Of a stretch of 64,000 nt of DNA, positions 14,993-23,606 are shown piece by piece; the stretch's first letter is position 1; each line of letters begins with the position of its first letter. The stretch covers positions 2,797,412 to 2,861,411 of the forward strand of contig NZ_CH724131.1 in the NCBI RefSeq assembly GCF_000152725.1, in the 5' to 3' direction. The position numbers and the translations under genes are program-made. The notes beneath the pieces were generated by a model. It was not told where the DNA came from. It did not search any database and saw only the letters and a program-made list of their open reading frames with translations. The stretch comes from Pseudooceanicola batsensis HTCC2597 (GTDB lineage: Bacteria > Pseudomonadota > Alphaproteobacteria > Rhodobacterales > Rhodobacteraceae).

Positions 14993-16747
14993 CTACTCCG
15001 CCGCGGCCTCGGCCGGTCGGCCCGCCAGGGCGACATGGGCGTCGTATTGCGACAGGAAGACATCTCCGGTCATCTCTTCGAGGAAATGAGATCGCTTGAG
15101 CCGGTCCATCACCGGGCCCTTCACCTCGGACAGGTGAAGCTTGATCCCCATCTCGTCGAGCTGCCGATTGAGTGCCTCGAGGCTCTCCAGCGCCGAAAGG
15201 TCGATCTCGTTCACCGCCGAACACATCAGCACGACATGCCGGATCGGCTGGTCGCAGATCACGCGGTCGCGAATCAGGTCCTGAAGAAAGGCGGCGTTCG
15301 CGAAATAAAGGCTCTCGTCGATGCGGATGGTGACCAGGTTCGGATGGGTCACGACGCGGTGCCGGTTGATGTTTCGGAAATGCTGCGTGCCGGGCACCAG
15401 CCCCACCTCGGCGACATGCGGCCGCGAGGTCTTGTAGAGGAACAGCAGGATCGACAGCGCCACCCCGGCCGAGACGCCGATCTCGACCCCGAAACCCAGC
15501 GTCAGGACGATGGTCGCCGTCACGGCGGCGAAATCCACCCGCGAATATCCCCAGGTCCGTTTCAGGATCGAGAGGTCGACGAGGCTGAGGACCGCGACGA
15601 TGATCGTCGCCGCCAGCACCGCCTTGGGCAGAAAGAACAGCAGCGGGGTCAGCAACAGGGCGGCCATCGCGATTCCGAGGGCGGTGAACGCCCCGGCGGC
15701 GGGGGTCTCGGCGCCGGCGTCGAAATTCACCACCGAACGGGCAAATCCGCCGGTGACCGGATAGCCCCCCGACATGGCCGCCGCGACATTCGAGGCGCCC
15801 AGCCCGATCAGCTCCTGATCCGGCACGATGCGCTGCCGTTTCTTTGCTGCCAGCGTCTGCGCCACCGAGACGGATTCCACGAAGCCGATGATGGAGATCA
15901 GCAGCGCCGAGAGGAACAGCTCCCTCCACAACGCGCCCGAGAAGGACGGCAGGGACAGCGGCGGCAGGCCGACAGGCACATCGCCCACGATGGCCACGCC
16001 GCGTTCGTCCAGCCCCAGCCCCCAGACCGCCAGGACCGAGGCCGCGACCGCCAGCACCGGCCCGGCCCGGGCCAGCAGGTCGGCCATGCGCGGCGGCAGC
16101 CCGGTCGCGAGAAGCAGCGGCCTCAGTCCCTTGCGGACCCAGAACAGGAAGCCGAGCGAGGCGACACCGATGGCGAGCGTGACCAGGTTGGTCTGCCCCA
16201 GGTTCCCGATCAGGCTGCCCAGCAGATCGACCAAGTCGTGCCCCTCGGCCTGGACGCCGAGGATATGCTTGAGCTGCGAGGTCGCGATCAGCACGCCCGA
16301 GGCGGTGATGAAGCCCGCGATCACCGGGTGCGACAGGAAATTCGCCAGGAACCCCAGCCGCAGCAGCCCGAGCGCCAGCAGCATCAGCCCCGACAGGAAG
16401 GCCAGGGTGATCGCCGCCATGATGTAGTCCGGCGTGCCCTGCGCCGCCAGGTTTCCCGCCGCCGCCGCGGTCATCAGCGACACCACCGCCACCGGCCCGA
16501 CGGCCAGAGCGCGAGAGGTGCCGAAGATCGCATAGGCCACCAGCGGCAGGATCGAGGCATAAAGCCCCATCTCGGCCGGAAGGCCCGCCAGCAGCGCATA
16601 GGCCAGCGACTGCGGAATCAGCATGATCGTCACGATCAACGCTGCCATGAGATCCGAGGCGAGCGTCTGGCGCGTATAGCGTTTCGACCAGTCGAGTATC
16701 GGGAAATAGCGCCTGATATTCAGGCCGCTAAGCGGGGAACGTGTCAC
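14993..16747 (-). CDS. SulP-family anion transporter with STAS domain
   Basis: 584 residues from the GTG at 16747, chosen for an AGGAAAG sequence 8 bp upstream; an in-frame GTG at 16783 would add 12 residues. The transport domain shows the SulP signature region around PQSLAYALLAGLPAEMGLYAS and about 11-12 helices. A cytoplasmic STAS domain follows after about residue 430 (VTIRIDESLYFANAAFLQD, then VVLMCSAVNEIDLSALESLEAL). SulP carriers move sulfate, bicarbonate or dicarboxylates; the substrate here is not evident. No cys or carbonic anhydrase gene lies nearby. Confidence 0.9.
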   Translation of the reverse strand: MTRSPLSGLNIRRYFPILDWSKRYTRQTLASDLMAALIVTIMLIPQSLAYALLAGLPAEMGLYASILPLVAYAIFGTSRALAVGPVAVVSLMTAAAAGNLAAQGTPDYIMAAITLAFLSGLMLLALGLLRLGFLANFLSHPVIAGFITASGVLIATSQLKHILGVQAEGHDLVDLLGSLIGNLGQTNLVTLAIGVASLGFLFWVRKGLRPLLLATGLPPRMADLLARAGPVLAVAASVLAVWGLGLDERGVAIVGDVPVGLPPLSLPSFSGALWRELFLSALLISIIGFVESVSVAQTLAAKKRQRIVPDQELIGLGASNVAAAMSGGYPVTGGFARSVVNFDAGAETPAAGAFTALGIAMAALLLTPLLFFLPKAVLAATIIVAVLSLVDLSILKRTWGYSRVDFAAVTATIVLTLGFGVEIGVSAGVALSILLFLYKTSRPHVAEVGLVPGTQHFRNINRHRVVTHPNLVTIRIDESLYFANAAFLQDLIRDRVICDQPIRHVVLMCSAVNEIDLSALESLEALNRQLDEMGIKLHLSEVKGPVMDRLKRSHFLEEMTGDVFLSQYDAHVALAGRPAEAAAE

Positions 16748-16783
16748 GATGGGGGCTTTCCTGCGGGCGCCATTCCCAAACAC

Positions 16784-16811
16784 ATAACATTTTTAGAATA
16801 TGTTGTACAAC
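16784..16811. promoter_or_regulatory. AT-rich dyads upstream of sulP
   Basis: An AT-rich island in front of sulP contains an imperfect inverted repeat ATAACAT-N9-ATGTTGT (16784-16806) overlapping a perfect 10-bp palindrome GTTGTACAAC (16802-16811). The first has the T-N11-A shape of LysR-type sites. A LysR or similar regulator is plausible but none is encoded nearby. Confidence 0.35.
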
Positions 16812-16839
16812 CCGCTATTTCACGAGCAGACGCGGGGCG

Positions 16840-17382
16840 CTAGATGGGGGCTCGCGCCAACTCTTGCGATATGGCCTCGTCGACCGGCACGTCGTAGGTC
16901 TTCAGGATCGTTCCCAGCACCGAATAGAAGCCCACTGTCGCGATCAGATCGAATACGGCCTCCGTGCCGATCACTGCCCGCAGCTCGGCCTCGAGGTCCG
17001 GGGGCAGACGGTGATCGTCGAAGATCGCGTCCACCGCCCGCACCAGCAGCCCGTCCTCGCCCTCTGGCATGTCGCGGATCGCGCGGATGCGCGCATCCGG
17101 AAAGCCGAGCGCGCGGGCGCGGCTGACGTGGTGTGCCCACTCGTAGTCCGACCCGATCCGGACGCCGGTCCGCAGGATCACCACTTCGGACCGCTCCGCC
17201 CCGAGCGCCGTATCCCGGACGAGATGCTGTCGCAGCGGCGCCCAGGCCCGCAGCAGGGCCGGGTCATGTGCCATCATGCGGTAGACGTTCAGCGCTCCGG
17301 CAAAGCCGTCCTTGAGATCGGCGACCGCGTCGGGCCAGTCGGCGTCGTCGAGCGGGGCGAGGTTGGGAACGTTCAGCGACAT
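16840..17382 (-). CDS. Carboxymuconolactone decarboxylase/AhpD-like family protein
   Basis: 180 residues. The start at 17382 has a good AAAGGAG 9 bp upstream and begins the conserved MSLNVPNLAPL. The fold is the all-helical CMD type: ALNVYRMMAHDPALLRAW, EVVILRTGVRIGSDYEWAHHVSRARALG, VRAVDAIFDDHRL, and a C-terminal FDLIATVGFYSVLG. It has no CxxC pair, so a peroxidase role as in AhpD is unlikely; the YEWAHH segment is typical of the uncharacterised decarboxylase-like branch. It lies 25 bp after polA on the same strand. Confidence 0.85.
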   Translation of the reverse strand: MSLNVPNLAPLDDADWPDAVADLKDGFAGALNVYRMMAHDPALLRAWAPLRQHLVRDTALGAERSEVVILRTGVRIGSDYEWAHHVSRARALGFPDARIRAIRDMPEGEDGLLVRAVDAIFDDHRLPPDLEAELRAVIGTEAVFDLIATVGFYSVLGTILKTYDVPVDEAISQELARAPI

Positions 17383-17407
17383 CGGGGCGCTCCTTTGCGG
17401 GTGCGTG

Positions 17408-20215
17408 TCAGTGTGCCTCGGCCCAGTTCCTGCCCTGGCCGGCATCGACCACCAGCGGCACGTCAATTCTCACAGCCGGATCGGCCGCCGTCTCCATGAC
17501 CCCGCGCGCCACCTCGGCCACCTCGTCCGCCGCCGCCTCGTCGACCTCGAACACCAGTTCGTCATGGACCTGCAGCAGCATCTTCGCCGGCAGACCCAGG
17601 ATTGCGTCGGGCATCCGGATCATCGCGCGTCGGATGATGTCCGCCGCCGTGCCCTGGATCGGCGCGTTGATCGCGGCGCGCCGGGCGAATCCCGCACGCG
17701 GCCCCTTGGCGTCGATCTCGGGCGTGTGGATTCGGCGGCCGAAAAGCGTCTGGACATAGCCGTTCTTCTTGCCGAACTCGGTCGTCTCCGCCATGTAGTC
17801 CTTGATGCCGGGGAACCGCTCGAAATACCGGTCGATGAAGCCCTGCGCCTCGGCGCGGGGGATGCGCAGGTTCCGGGCCAGCCCGAACCCCGAAATCCCG
17901 TAGATCACGCCGAAATTGATCGCCTTGGCCTGCCGCCGGATCTCCGGCGTCATCTCCTCCATCGGCACGCCGAACATCTCGGATGCGGTGGCGGCGTGAA
18001 TGTCCTGCCCCTCGTCGAAGGCCTGCTTCAGCGCGGGAATGTCGGCGATATGCGCCAGGATGCGCAGCTCGATCTGGCTATAGTCGAGCGACAGCAGCAC
18101 CTTGCCCTCCTCGGCGATGAACGCCTCGCGGATGCGCCGGCCCTCTTCCGAGCGGACGGGGATGTTCTGGAGGTTCGGATCGGTCGAGGCGAGCCGCCCG
18201 GTATTCGCCCCGGTCTGCTGATAGCTTGTATGCACCCGCCCCGTCTCGGGATGGATATGGGTCTGGAGGCTGTCGGTATAGGTCGATTTCAGCTTGGAGA
18301 GCTGCCGCCAGTCGAGAACGCGGGCGGGCAGTTCGTGCAGCGTCGCCAGGTCCTCGAGGACATCCGCCCCGGTCGCATAGGCGCCGGTCTTGCCCTTCTT
18401 GCCCCCTTCCATCCCCATCTTGTCGAACAGGATCTCGCCCAGCTGCTTCGGAGAGCCGACGTTGAACCTTTCGCCCGCCAGTTCGTGGATCTCGGCTTCG
18501 AGCGCGCCCATCTTCTGCGCAAAGGCGCTGGACATGCGCGACAGCGTATCGCGGTCGACCTTGATGCCGTGCATCTCCATCTTCGCCAGCACCGGCGCGA
18601 GCGGCCGCTCCAGGGTCTCGTAGACCGTCGTGACCTTTTTGGCGTGAAGCTGCGGTTTCAGCACCTGCCACAGGCGCAGCGTGACATCCGCATCCTCGGC
18701 GGCATAGCGTGTCGCCTTGTCGATCGGCACCTTGTCGAAGGTGATCATCGCCTTGCCCGTACCCAGCAATTCCTTGATCGGAATGCAGGTATGCGAAAGA
18801 TAGCGGTCGGCCAACGCATCCATCCCGTGCTGGTGCAGACCGGCGTTCAGCGCATAGCTGATCAGCATCGTGTCGTCGCAGGGCGCCACATCGATCCCGC
18901 AGCGTTTCAGGATCTTCGCGTCGTATTTCATGTTCTGGCCGATCTTGAGGATCGCCTCGTCCTCGAGCACCGGCTTCAGCATCTCCAGCGCCTCGGCCTC
19001 GGCCATCTGCCCCTCGGCCAGGTCCTCCGTCGCGAAAAGACCCTCGCCCTCGGCCGCCTTGTGCCCCAGGGGCACATAGCAGGCGAGGCCCGGCTCGGTG
19101 GCGAGGCAGATCCCCACGAGGTCGGCCCGCATCTCGTCCAGCCCGGTCGTCTCGGTATCCACCGCGACATAGCCCCGCTCGCGAATGCGGCCGATCCAGA
19201 CGGCAAGCTGGTCGGCGTTGGTGACGGTCTCGTAGCTGTCCGGGTCTATCGCCGGCATCTCGACGGTCTCGGGCGCGTCGTCGCCGCCCCGGGTGTTCAC
19301 CTCGGGCAGGGCCGGGGGCTCGACCCCCATCTGGTCCGCGATCCGCTTGGTCAGGGTGCGGAACTCCATCTCGTTGAGAAAGCCCAGCAGCGTCTCGCCG
19401 TCCGGATCCCGCACTTCGAGATCCTCGAGCGTGAAATCCAGCGGCGTGTCGCAATCCAGCTGCACCAGCCTCTTCGACAGCTCGATCTGTTCGCGATGTT
19501 CGATCAGGGTCTGGCGTCGTTTCGGCTGCTTGATCTCGCCGGCCCGGTCCAGAAGCTCTTCGAGCGTGCCGTATTCGTTGATCAGCAGAGCCGCGGTCTT
19601 GATCCCGATCCCCGGCGCGCCCGGCACGTTGTCGACCGAATCCCCGGCCAGCGCCTGCACATCCACCACCCGGTCCGGCCCGACACCGAACTTGGCCTCG
19701 ACCCCCTCGACGTCGATCCGCAGGTTCTTCATCGCGTCCAGCATCTCGACCCCGCCCCCGACAAGCTGCATCAGATCCTTGTCCGAGCTGATGATCGTCA
19801 CCCGCCCCCCGGCCTCGCGCGCCTGGCACGAGAGGGTGGCGATGATGTCGTCGGCCTCGTATCCCTCGATCTCCTTGCAGGCGATGTTGAACGCCTCGGT
19901 CGCGCGGCGGGTCAGGGGGATCTGCGGGCGCAGATCCTCGGGCATCGCTTCGCGGTTGGCCTTGTACTGATCGTAGAGATCGTTGCGGAACGTGTGCGAC
20001 CCCTTGTCGAAGATCACCGCCACATGGGTCGGCGCCTCGGGCCCGGTGTTGGCCTCGACATAGCGGTGCAGCATGTTGCAGAACCCGCTGACCGCCCCCA
20101 CGGGCAGGCCGTCGGACTTGCGCGTCAGCGGCGGCAGCGCGTGGTAGGCCCGGAAGATGAAGGCGGACCCGTCGATCAGGTGCAGATGGCAGCCCTTGCC
20201 GAATTTGTCCGTCAT
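17408..20215 (-). CDS. polA: DNA polymerase I
   Basis: 935 residues, full length with all three domains. The 5'-nuclease domain begins at residue 10 (LIDGSAFIFRAYHAL) and includes the helix-hairpin-helix DNVPGAPGIGIKTAA. The proofreading exonuclease keeps its acidic residues: VAVDTETTGLD (Exo I), then KIGQNMKYD, and YAAEDADVTLRL (Exo III). The polymerase domain shows motif A LSLDYSQIELRILAH, the O-helix RRQAKAINFGVIYG, and motif C LQVHDELVFE. It fills repair gaps and removes Okazaki primers. Confidence 0.97.
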   Translation of the reverse strand: MTDKFGKGCHLHLIDGSAFIFRAYHALPPLTRKSDGLPVGAVSGFCNMLHRYVEANTGPEAPTHVAVIFDKGSHTFRNDLYDQYKANREAMPEDLRPQIPLTRRATEAFNIACKEIEGYEADDIIATLSCQAREAGGRVTIISSDKDLMQLVGGGVEMLDAMKNLRIDVEGVEAKFGVGPDRVVDVQALAGDSVDNVPGAPGIGIKTAALLINEYGTLEELLDRAGEIKQPKRRQTLIEHREQIELSKRLVQLDCDTPLDFTLEDLEVRDPDGETLLGFLNEMEFRTLTKRIADQMGVEPPALPEVNTRGGDDAPETVEMPAIDPDSYETVTNADQLAVWIGRIRERGYVAVDTETTGLDEMRADLVGICLATEPGLACYVPLGHKAAEGEGLFATEDLAEGQMAEAEALEMLKPVLEDEAILKIGQNMKYDAKILKRCGIDVAPCDDTMLISYALNAGLHQHGMDALADRYLSHTCIPIKELLGTGKAMITFDKVPIDKATRYAAEDADVTLRLWQVLKPQLHAKKVTTVYETLERPLAPVLAKMEMHGIKVDRDTLSRMSSAFAQKMGALEAEIHELAGERFNVGSPKQLGEILFDKMGMEGGKKGKTGAYATGADVLEDLATLHELPARVLDWRQLSKLKSTYTDSLQTHIHPETGRVHTSYQQTGANTGRLASTDPNLQNIPVRSEEGRRIREAFIAEEGKVLLSLDYSQIELRILAHIADIPALKQAFDEGQDIHAATASEMFGVPMEEMTPEIRRQAKAINFGVIYGISGFGLARNLRIPRAEAQGFIDRYFERFPGIKDYMAETTEFGKKNGYVQTLFGRRIHTPEIDAKGPRAGFARRAAINAPIQGTAADIIRRAMIRMPDAILGLPAKMLLQVHDELVFEVDEAAADEVAEVARGVMETAADPAVRIDVPLVVDAGQGRNWAEAH

Positions 20216-20344
20216 GATCTTATCTCCGCGCCGCAGTCGTCGTCAGGGTTCTGCCACGATCCCGGTGGCACGGCCAGACGCAGATTGCCGCCGGCCTCCG
20301 GCGTCCGCGATCACGATTGTCAGGTCCTGGCCCCCGCGGCCCGG

Positions 20345-20527
20345 TCAGGCCGCGCCCTCTTCATGCCCCTTGAGCACGAATTTCGCATCGCAATAGCCGC
20401 ATTCGACGAAATTGGTCCGTTCGGGGATGTAAAGCCAGACCCGAGGATGGCCGAGGGCGCCCTCGCCGCCGTCGCAGGCGACCCTGCGGCTTTCGACGAT
20501 CTTGGTTTCCGGGGCCTCGATGCTCAT
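20345..20527 (-). CDS. CHCC-type zinc-finger protein
   Basis: 60 residues. One zinc site is visible: Cys in RVACDGG, His in ALGHPRVWL, and the CGYC pair near the end. It matches the zf-CHCC family, which includes the complex I accessory subunit NDUFS6 and short alphaproteobacterial homologues. It may therefore be a complex I assembly or accessory factor (family-level inference). It lies 129 bp upstream of polA on the same strand and is divergent from the MFS gene. Confidence 0.85.
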   Translation of the reverse strand: MSIEAPETKIVESRRVACDGGEGALGHPRVWLYIPERTNFVECGYCDAKFVLKGHEEGAA

Positions 20528-20769
20528 GGTCGTGATCCTGCTTGGTCATTCGCGGTGCTGCACCGCAATATGGTCGAAACGTCGGGGTGGGGCAAGCCTC
20601 GCTCCGCGCCGCCGGTGCCGGCGCGCCGACGCGGTCTTGGCCCCCCCGCGGCCTTGCAGGTGCCTCGGTGCGACAGGACCGTCACCCCGATGGCGGGCCC
20701 TGATCCCGCAGCGCCGCCCTTGCCCCGCCGCGGCTTGCCAAACGCGCCGATCCGGGCAAGGGATACGGC

Positions 20770-21933
20770 ATGACGCGCGACAGCTCTCCCTTCGGTCTCC
20801 TCGCCCTGCTGTTGCTGGCCGGCATGACCGCCGCGGCGCAGTTCGCGAAGGTCTCGGTCATCTTTCCGCAGGTGCGCGCCCTCTATCCCGAGGCCGGAGC
20901 CGGCGTCGGCTTCCTCGTCTCGGTGATCAGCCTCACCGGCGTGCTGGCGGGGCTCGTCGCGGGAATGCTGGTCGCCCGGGCGGGGTTTCGCCGCGTGGTC
21001 ATCCAGGGTCTGCTGCTGGGGGCGGCCATGTCGGCGGTGCAGGCCCTGGTCCTCCCGCTGCCGCTGATGCTGCTGTCCCGCGCGGTCGAGGGTGTCAGCC
21101 ATATCGCCCTCGTCGTGGCGATCCCCACGCTCATCGCGCAGCTCTCGGCCGCGCGTCACCGCCCCTATACCATGACCCTCTGGGGCAGCTATTTCGGCGT
21201 CACCTTCGCCCTGGTCGCATGGCTCGGCATCCCGCTGGCCGAGGCGCGCGGCCCGGCTCCCCTCTTCCTGGTCCATGCCGGCTGCATGACCGTGCTTGCC
21301 GCCGCGCTGGCCTGGCGCCTGCCCGCGGGTCTCGTCCCGCGAAGCACCCGGCCCCTGCCGACACCGCGGAAGATACTCGGGGATCATCCGCGCATCTATG
21401 CCTCGCCCTACATCGCGGCGCCGGCCCTCGGCTGGCTCTTCTACACGCTGACCTTCGTCGCCCTGCTGACCGTCCTGCCGCCGATGCTGCCCGACGCGAC
21501 CCGCGCCACGCTGACCTTCTGGATGCCGCTGGCGGGGATCATCGTCTCGCTCACGCTCGGTGCGCAGCTGCTGCGGATCCTGCCGGCCGTCACGATCATC
21601 CTGATCGGTCTGGCCGGCGCCATGCTGTCGGTCCTGGCGATGTGGCGCGCTCCGGGTGTGCTCCTGCCGCCCATCTGTCTCTTCGGGGCGCTCGGTCTCG
21701 TGCAGGGGGCGAGTTTCACGGCGATCCCGCAACTCAACCCGGACCCGGCCGACCAGGCGCTGGCGAACGGCGCGCTGGCGCAGATGGGGAACCTCGGCAA
21801 CCTGCTCGGCACGCCGGTGCTGATCGCCATGACCTCGCCCTTGGGCTTCGACGGCGCGATCCTCTTCGCGCTCCTTGCCTACGCGGGGTGCGCCCTGGTC
21901 CACCTCCACGCCGCGGCGCGCCGCCGGGCCTGA
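20770..21933 (+). CDS. MFS transporter
   Basis: 387 residues with about 12 predicted helices and little else. The N-terminal half has the loop 2-3 region VARAGFRRVVIQG, a weak version of the MFS GxxxDRxGRR motif. It resembles the CynX/NIMT-like or drug-efflux branches, but the substrate cannot be assigned. It stands alone on plus, between divergent polA-side genes and the convergent gabD, with a 242-bp upstream region containing no other gene. Confidence 0.82.
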   Translation: MTRDSSPFGLLALLLLAGMTAAAQFAKVSVIFPQVRALYPEAGAGVGFLVSVISLTGVLAGLVAGMLVARAGFRRVVIQGLLLGAAMSAVQALVLPLPLMLLSRAVEGVSHIALVVAIPTLIAQLSAARHRPYTMTLWGSYFGVTFALVAWLGIPLAEARGPAPLFLVHAGCMTVLAAALAWRLPAGLVPRSTRPLPTPRKILGDHPRIYASPYIAAPALGWLFYTLTFVALLTVLPPMLPDATRATLTFWMPLAGIIVSLTLGAQLLRILPAVTIILIGLAGAMLSVLAMWRAPGVLLPPICLFGALGLVQGASFTAIPQLNPDPADQALANGALAQMGNLGNLLGTPVLIAMTSPLGFDGAILFALLAYAGCALVHLHAAARRRA

Positions 21934-21946
21934 GGCGGCCTCGCAC

Positions 21947-21999
21947 CTTCTTTGGTCCGGCAAGTATCCTCGGGGGTGAATTGGCCCTGAAGGGGGCAA
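21947..21999 (+). repeat. Dispersed intergenic motif, copy 2
   Basis: Just past the MFS stop, CTTCTTTGGTCCGGCAAGTA starts a motif that continues TCCTCGGGGG and TGAATTGG. The first 11 bases are identical to the copy at 60209, and the TATCC-x-CG core is shared. It is followed at once by a hairpin. Such compound elements are common between genes in Rhodobacterales genomes; the function is unknown. Confidence 0.6.
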
Positions 22000-22020
22000 G
22001 AGGGGGCAGACAGCCCCCTC
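22000..22020. terminator. Hairpin between convergent MFS gene and gabD
   Basis: A perfect 8-bp inverted repeat (GAGGGGGC / GCCCCCTC) with a 5-nt loop lies 8 bp before the gabD stop. It is placed to end transcription from both sides, although there is no T-run. Confidence 0.55.
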
Positions 22021-22027
22021 CCTGGCG

Positions 22028-23515
22028 TCAGACGCTCAGACAGACGTATTTCATCTCGAGGAAGTCCTCGATCCCGTGATGCGATCCCTCGCGTCCGAGG
22101 CCCGACTGCTTGACGCCGCCGAACGGCGCCACCTCGGTCGAGATGATGCCGGTGTTGACGCCGACGATGCCATATTCCAGCGCCTCGGCGACCTTGTAGA
22201 CCCGGCTCAGGTCCCGGGCGTAGAAATACGAGGCCAGGCCGAAGATCGTGTCGTTGGCCATCGCGATCACATCGTCCACATCCTCGAACTTGAAGAGCGG
22301 CGCCAGAGGGCCGAAGGTCTCCTCCGTGGCGACCTGCATCTCCTGCGTCACGCCGGTGACGATGGTGGGCGGGCAGAAGTTCGATCCCTCCTCGCCCAGG
22401 TCTCCGCCGTAGAAGACCAGCGCCCCCTTCGAGGTGGCGTCCTCGAGGTGTTCCTTCACCTTGTCCTTGGCCTCCGGATTGATCAGCGGCCCCAGTTGCA
22501 CGCCCTCCTCGAGCCCGTCGCCCACGGTCATCTCGCTCACCTTCGCCTTCAGCTTTTCGGCGAAGGTGTCGTAGATCCCGGCCTGCACGTAGATCCGGTT
22601 GGCGCAGACGCAGGTCTGGCCGTTGTTGCGGAACTTGCACATGATCGCGCCCTCGACCGCGGCGTCGACATCGGCGTCGTCGAAGACGATGAAGGGCGCG
22701 TTGCCCCCCAGCTCCATCGAGCATTTCTTCACCTGGTCCGCCGACTGGCGCAGCAGGATCCGGCCCACCTCGGTCGAGCCGGTGAAGGTCAGCTTGCGCA
22801 CCTTGGGATTCTCGCAGAACTCCTTGCCGACCTCGGAGGATTTCGAGGAGGTCACGATCGAGAAGACGCCCTTCGGAATCCCCGCCCGTTCCGCCAGCAC
22901 GCCCATGACCAGCGCCGACAGCGGCGTCTCCTTGGCCGGCCGTCCCACGAAGGCGCAGCCCGCCGCCAGCGCCGGGCCGGCCTTGCGGGTGATCATCGCG
23001 TTGGGAAAGTTCCAGGGCGTGATCGAGGCCGCGACCCCGACGGGCTGCTTGATCACCATGAGCCGCTTGTCGCGCTGGTGGCCGGGGATCATCTCGCCGT
23101 AGACGCGCTTGGCCTCTTCCGCGAAGAACTCGATGAACGAGGCGCCATAGGCGATCTCGCCCTTGGCCTCGGCCAGCGGCTTGCCCTGTTCGGCGGTCAG
23201 GATGGTGCCCAGGTCGTCCTGGTGCTCCATCATCAGGTCGAACCACTTGCGCAGAACGGTGGCGCGTTCCTTGCCGGTCCAGCGCGCCCAGTCCTTCTGG
23301 GCCTCGTAGGCCTTGTCGATGGCCAGCGCGATCTGCGCCCGGCTGAGATCGGCGACCCGGGCGATCACGTCGCCCCGCGCCGGGTTCACCACATCGAAGG
23401 TGCCGTCGTCCCCTTCGACCCAGTCTCCGGCCAGGTACGCCGCCTCGACCAGCAGCGACGGGTCCTTGAGCAGTGATTTGAGATCGGTGCTTTGATCCAG
23501 CATGACAGCCTCCAT
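22028..23515 (-). CDS. gabD: NAD(P)-dependent succinate-semialdehyde dehydrogenase
   Basis: 495 residues; an in-frame ATG 12 bases later is an alternative start. It is a complete ALDH of the GabD class. TPWNFPNAMITRK and FTGSTEVGRILL bind the cofactor, the base lies in MELGGNAPFIVFDDADVD, and the nucleophile in NNGQTCVCANR. The LxQPVGVAASITPWNFP and GCAFVGRPAKETPLSA stretches favour GabD over betaine-aldehyde or general ALDHs. It oxidises succinate semialdehyde to succinate in 4-aminobutyrate breakdown. No gabT is adjacent. Confidence 0.87.
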   Translation of the reverse strand: MEAVMLDQSTDLKSLLKDPSLLVEAAYLAGDWVEGDDGTFDVVNPARGDVIARVADLSRAQIALAIDKAYEAQKDWARWTGKERATVLRKWFDLMMEHQDDLGTILTAEQGKPLAEAKGEIAYGASFIEFFAEEAKRVYGEMIPGHQRDKRLMVIKQPVGVAASITPWNFPNAMITRKAGPALAAGCAFVGRPAKETPLSALVMGVLAERAGIPKGVFSIVTSSKSSEVGKEFCENPKVRKLTFTGSTEVGRILLRQSADQVKKCSMELGGNAPFIVFDDADVDAAVEGAIMCKFRNNGQTCVCANRIYVQAGIYDTFAEKLKAKVSEMTVGDGLEEGVQLGPLINPEAKDKVKEHLEDATSKGALVFYGGDLGEEGSNFCPPTIVTGVTQEMQVATEETFGPLAPLFKFEDVDDVIAMANDTIFGLASYFYARDLSRVYKVAEALEYGIVGVNTGIISTEVAPFGGVKQSGLGREGSHHGIEDFLEMKYVCLSV

Positions 23516-23606
23516 CCTTCATGGGTTCGGACCTGTTGGAGCACTTAGCGCGTGCACTGTCCAGCGCCAGTCGTCGGAACCCGGGCCTGCCGGCAGTCCC
23601 GCGGGG

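Noticed and set aside
20528..20769. Small ORF or structured RNA upstream of the MFS gene
   Set aside because: Only a 6-bp hairpin (near 20550) and GC-rich sequence without start signals; nothing can be supported.
17312..20773. Plus-strand frame of about 1,150 codons opposite polA
   Set aside because: Antisense shadow of a complete DNA polymerase I; no start signal and no recognisable domain.
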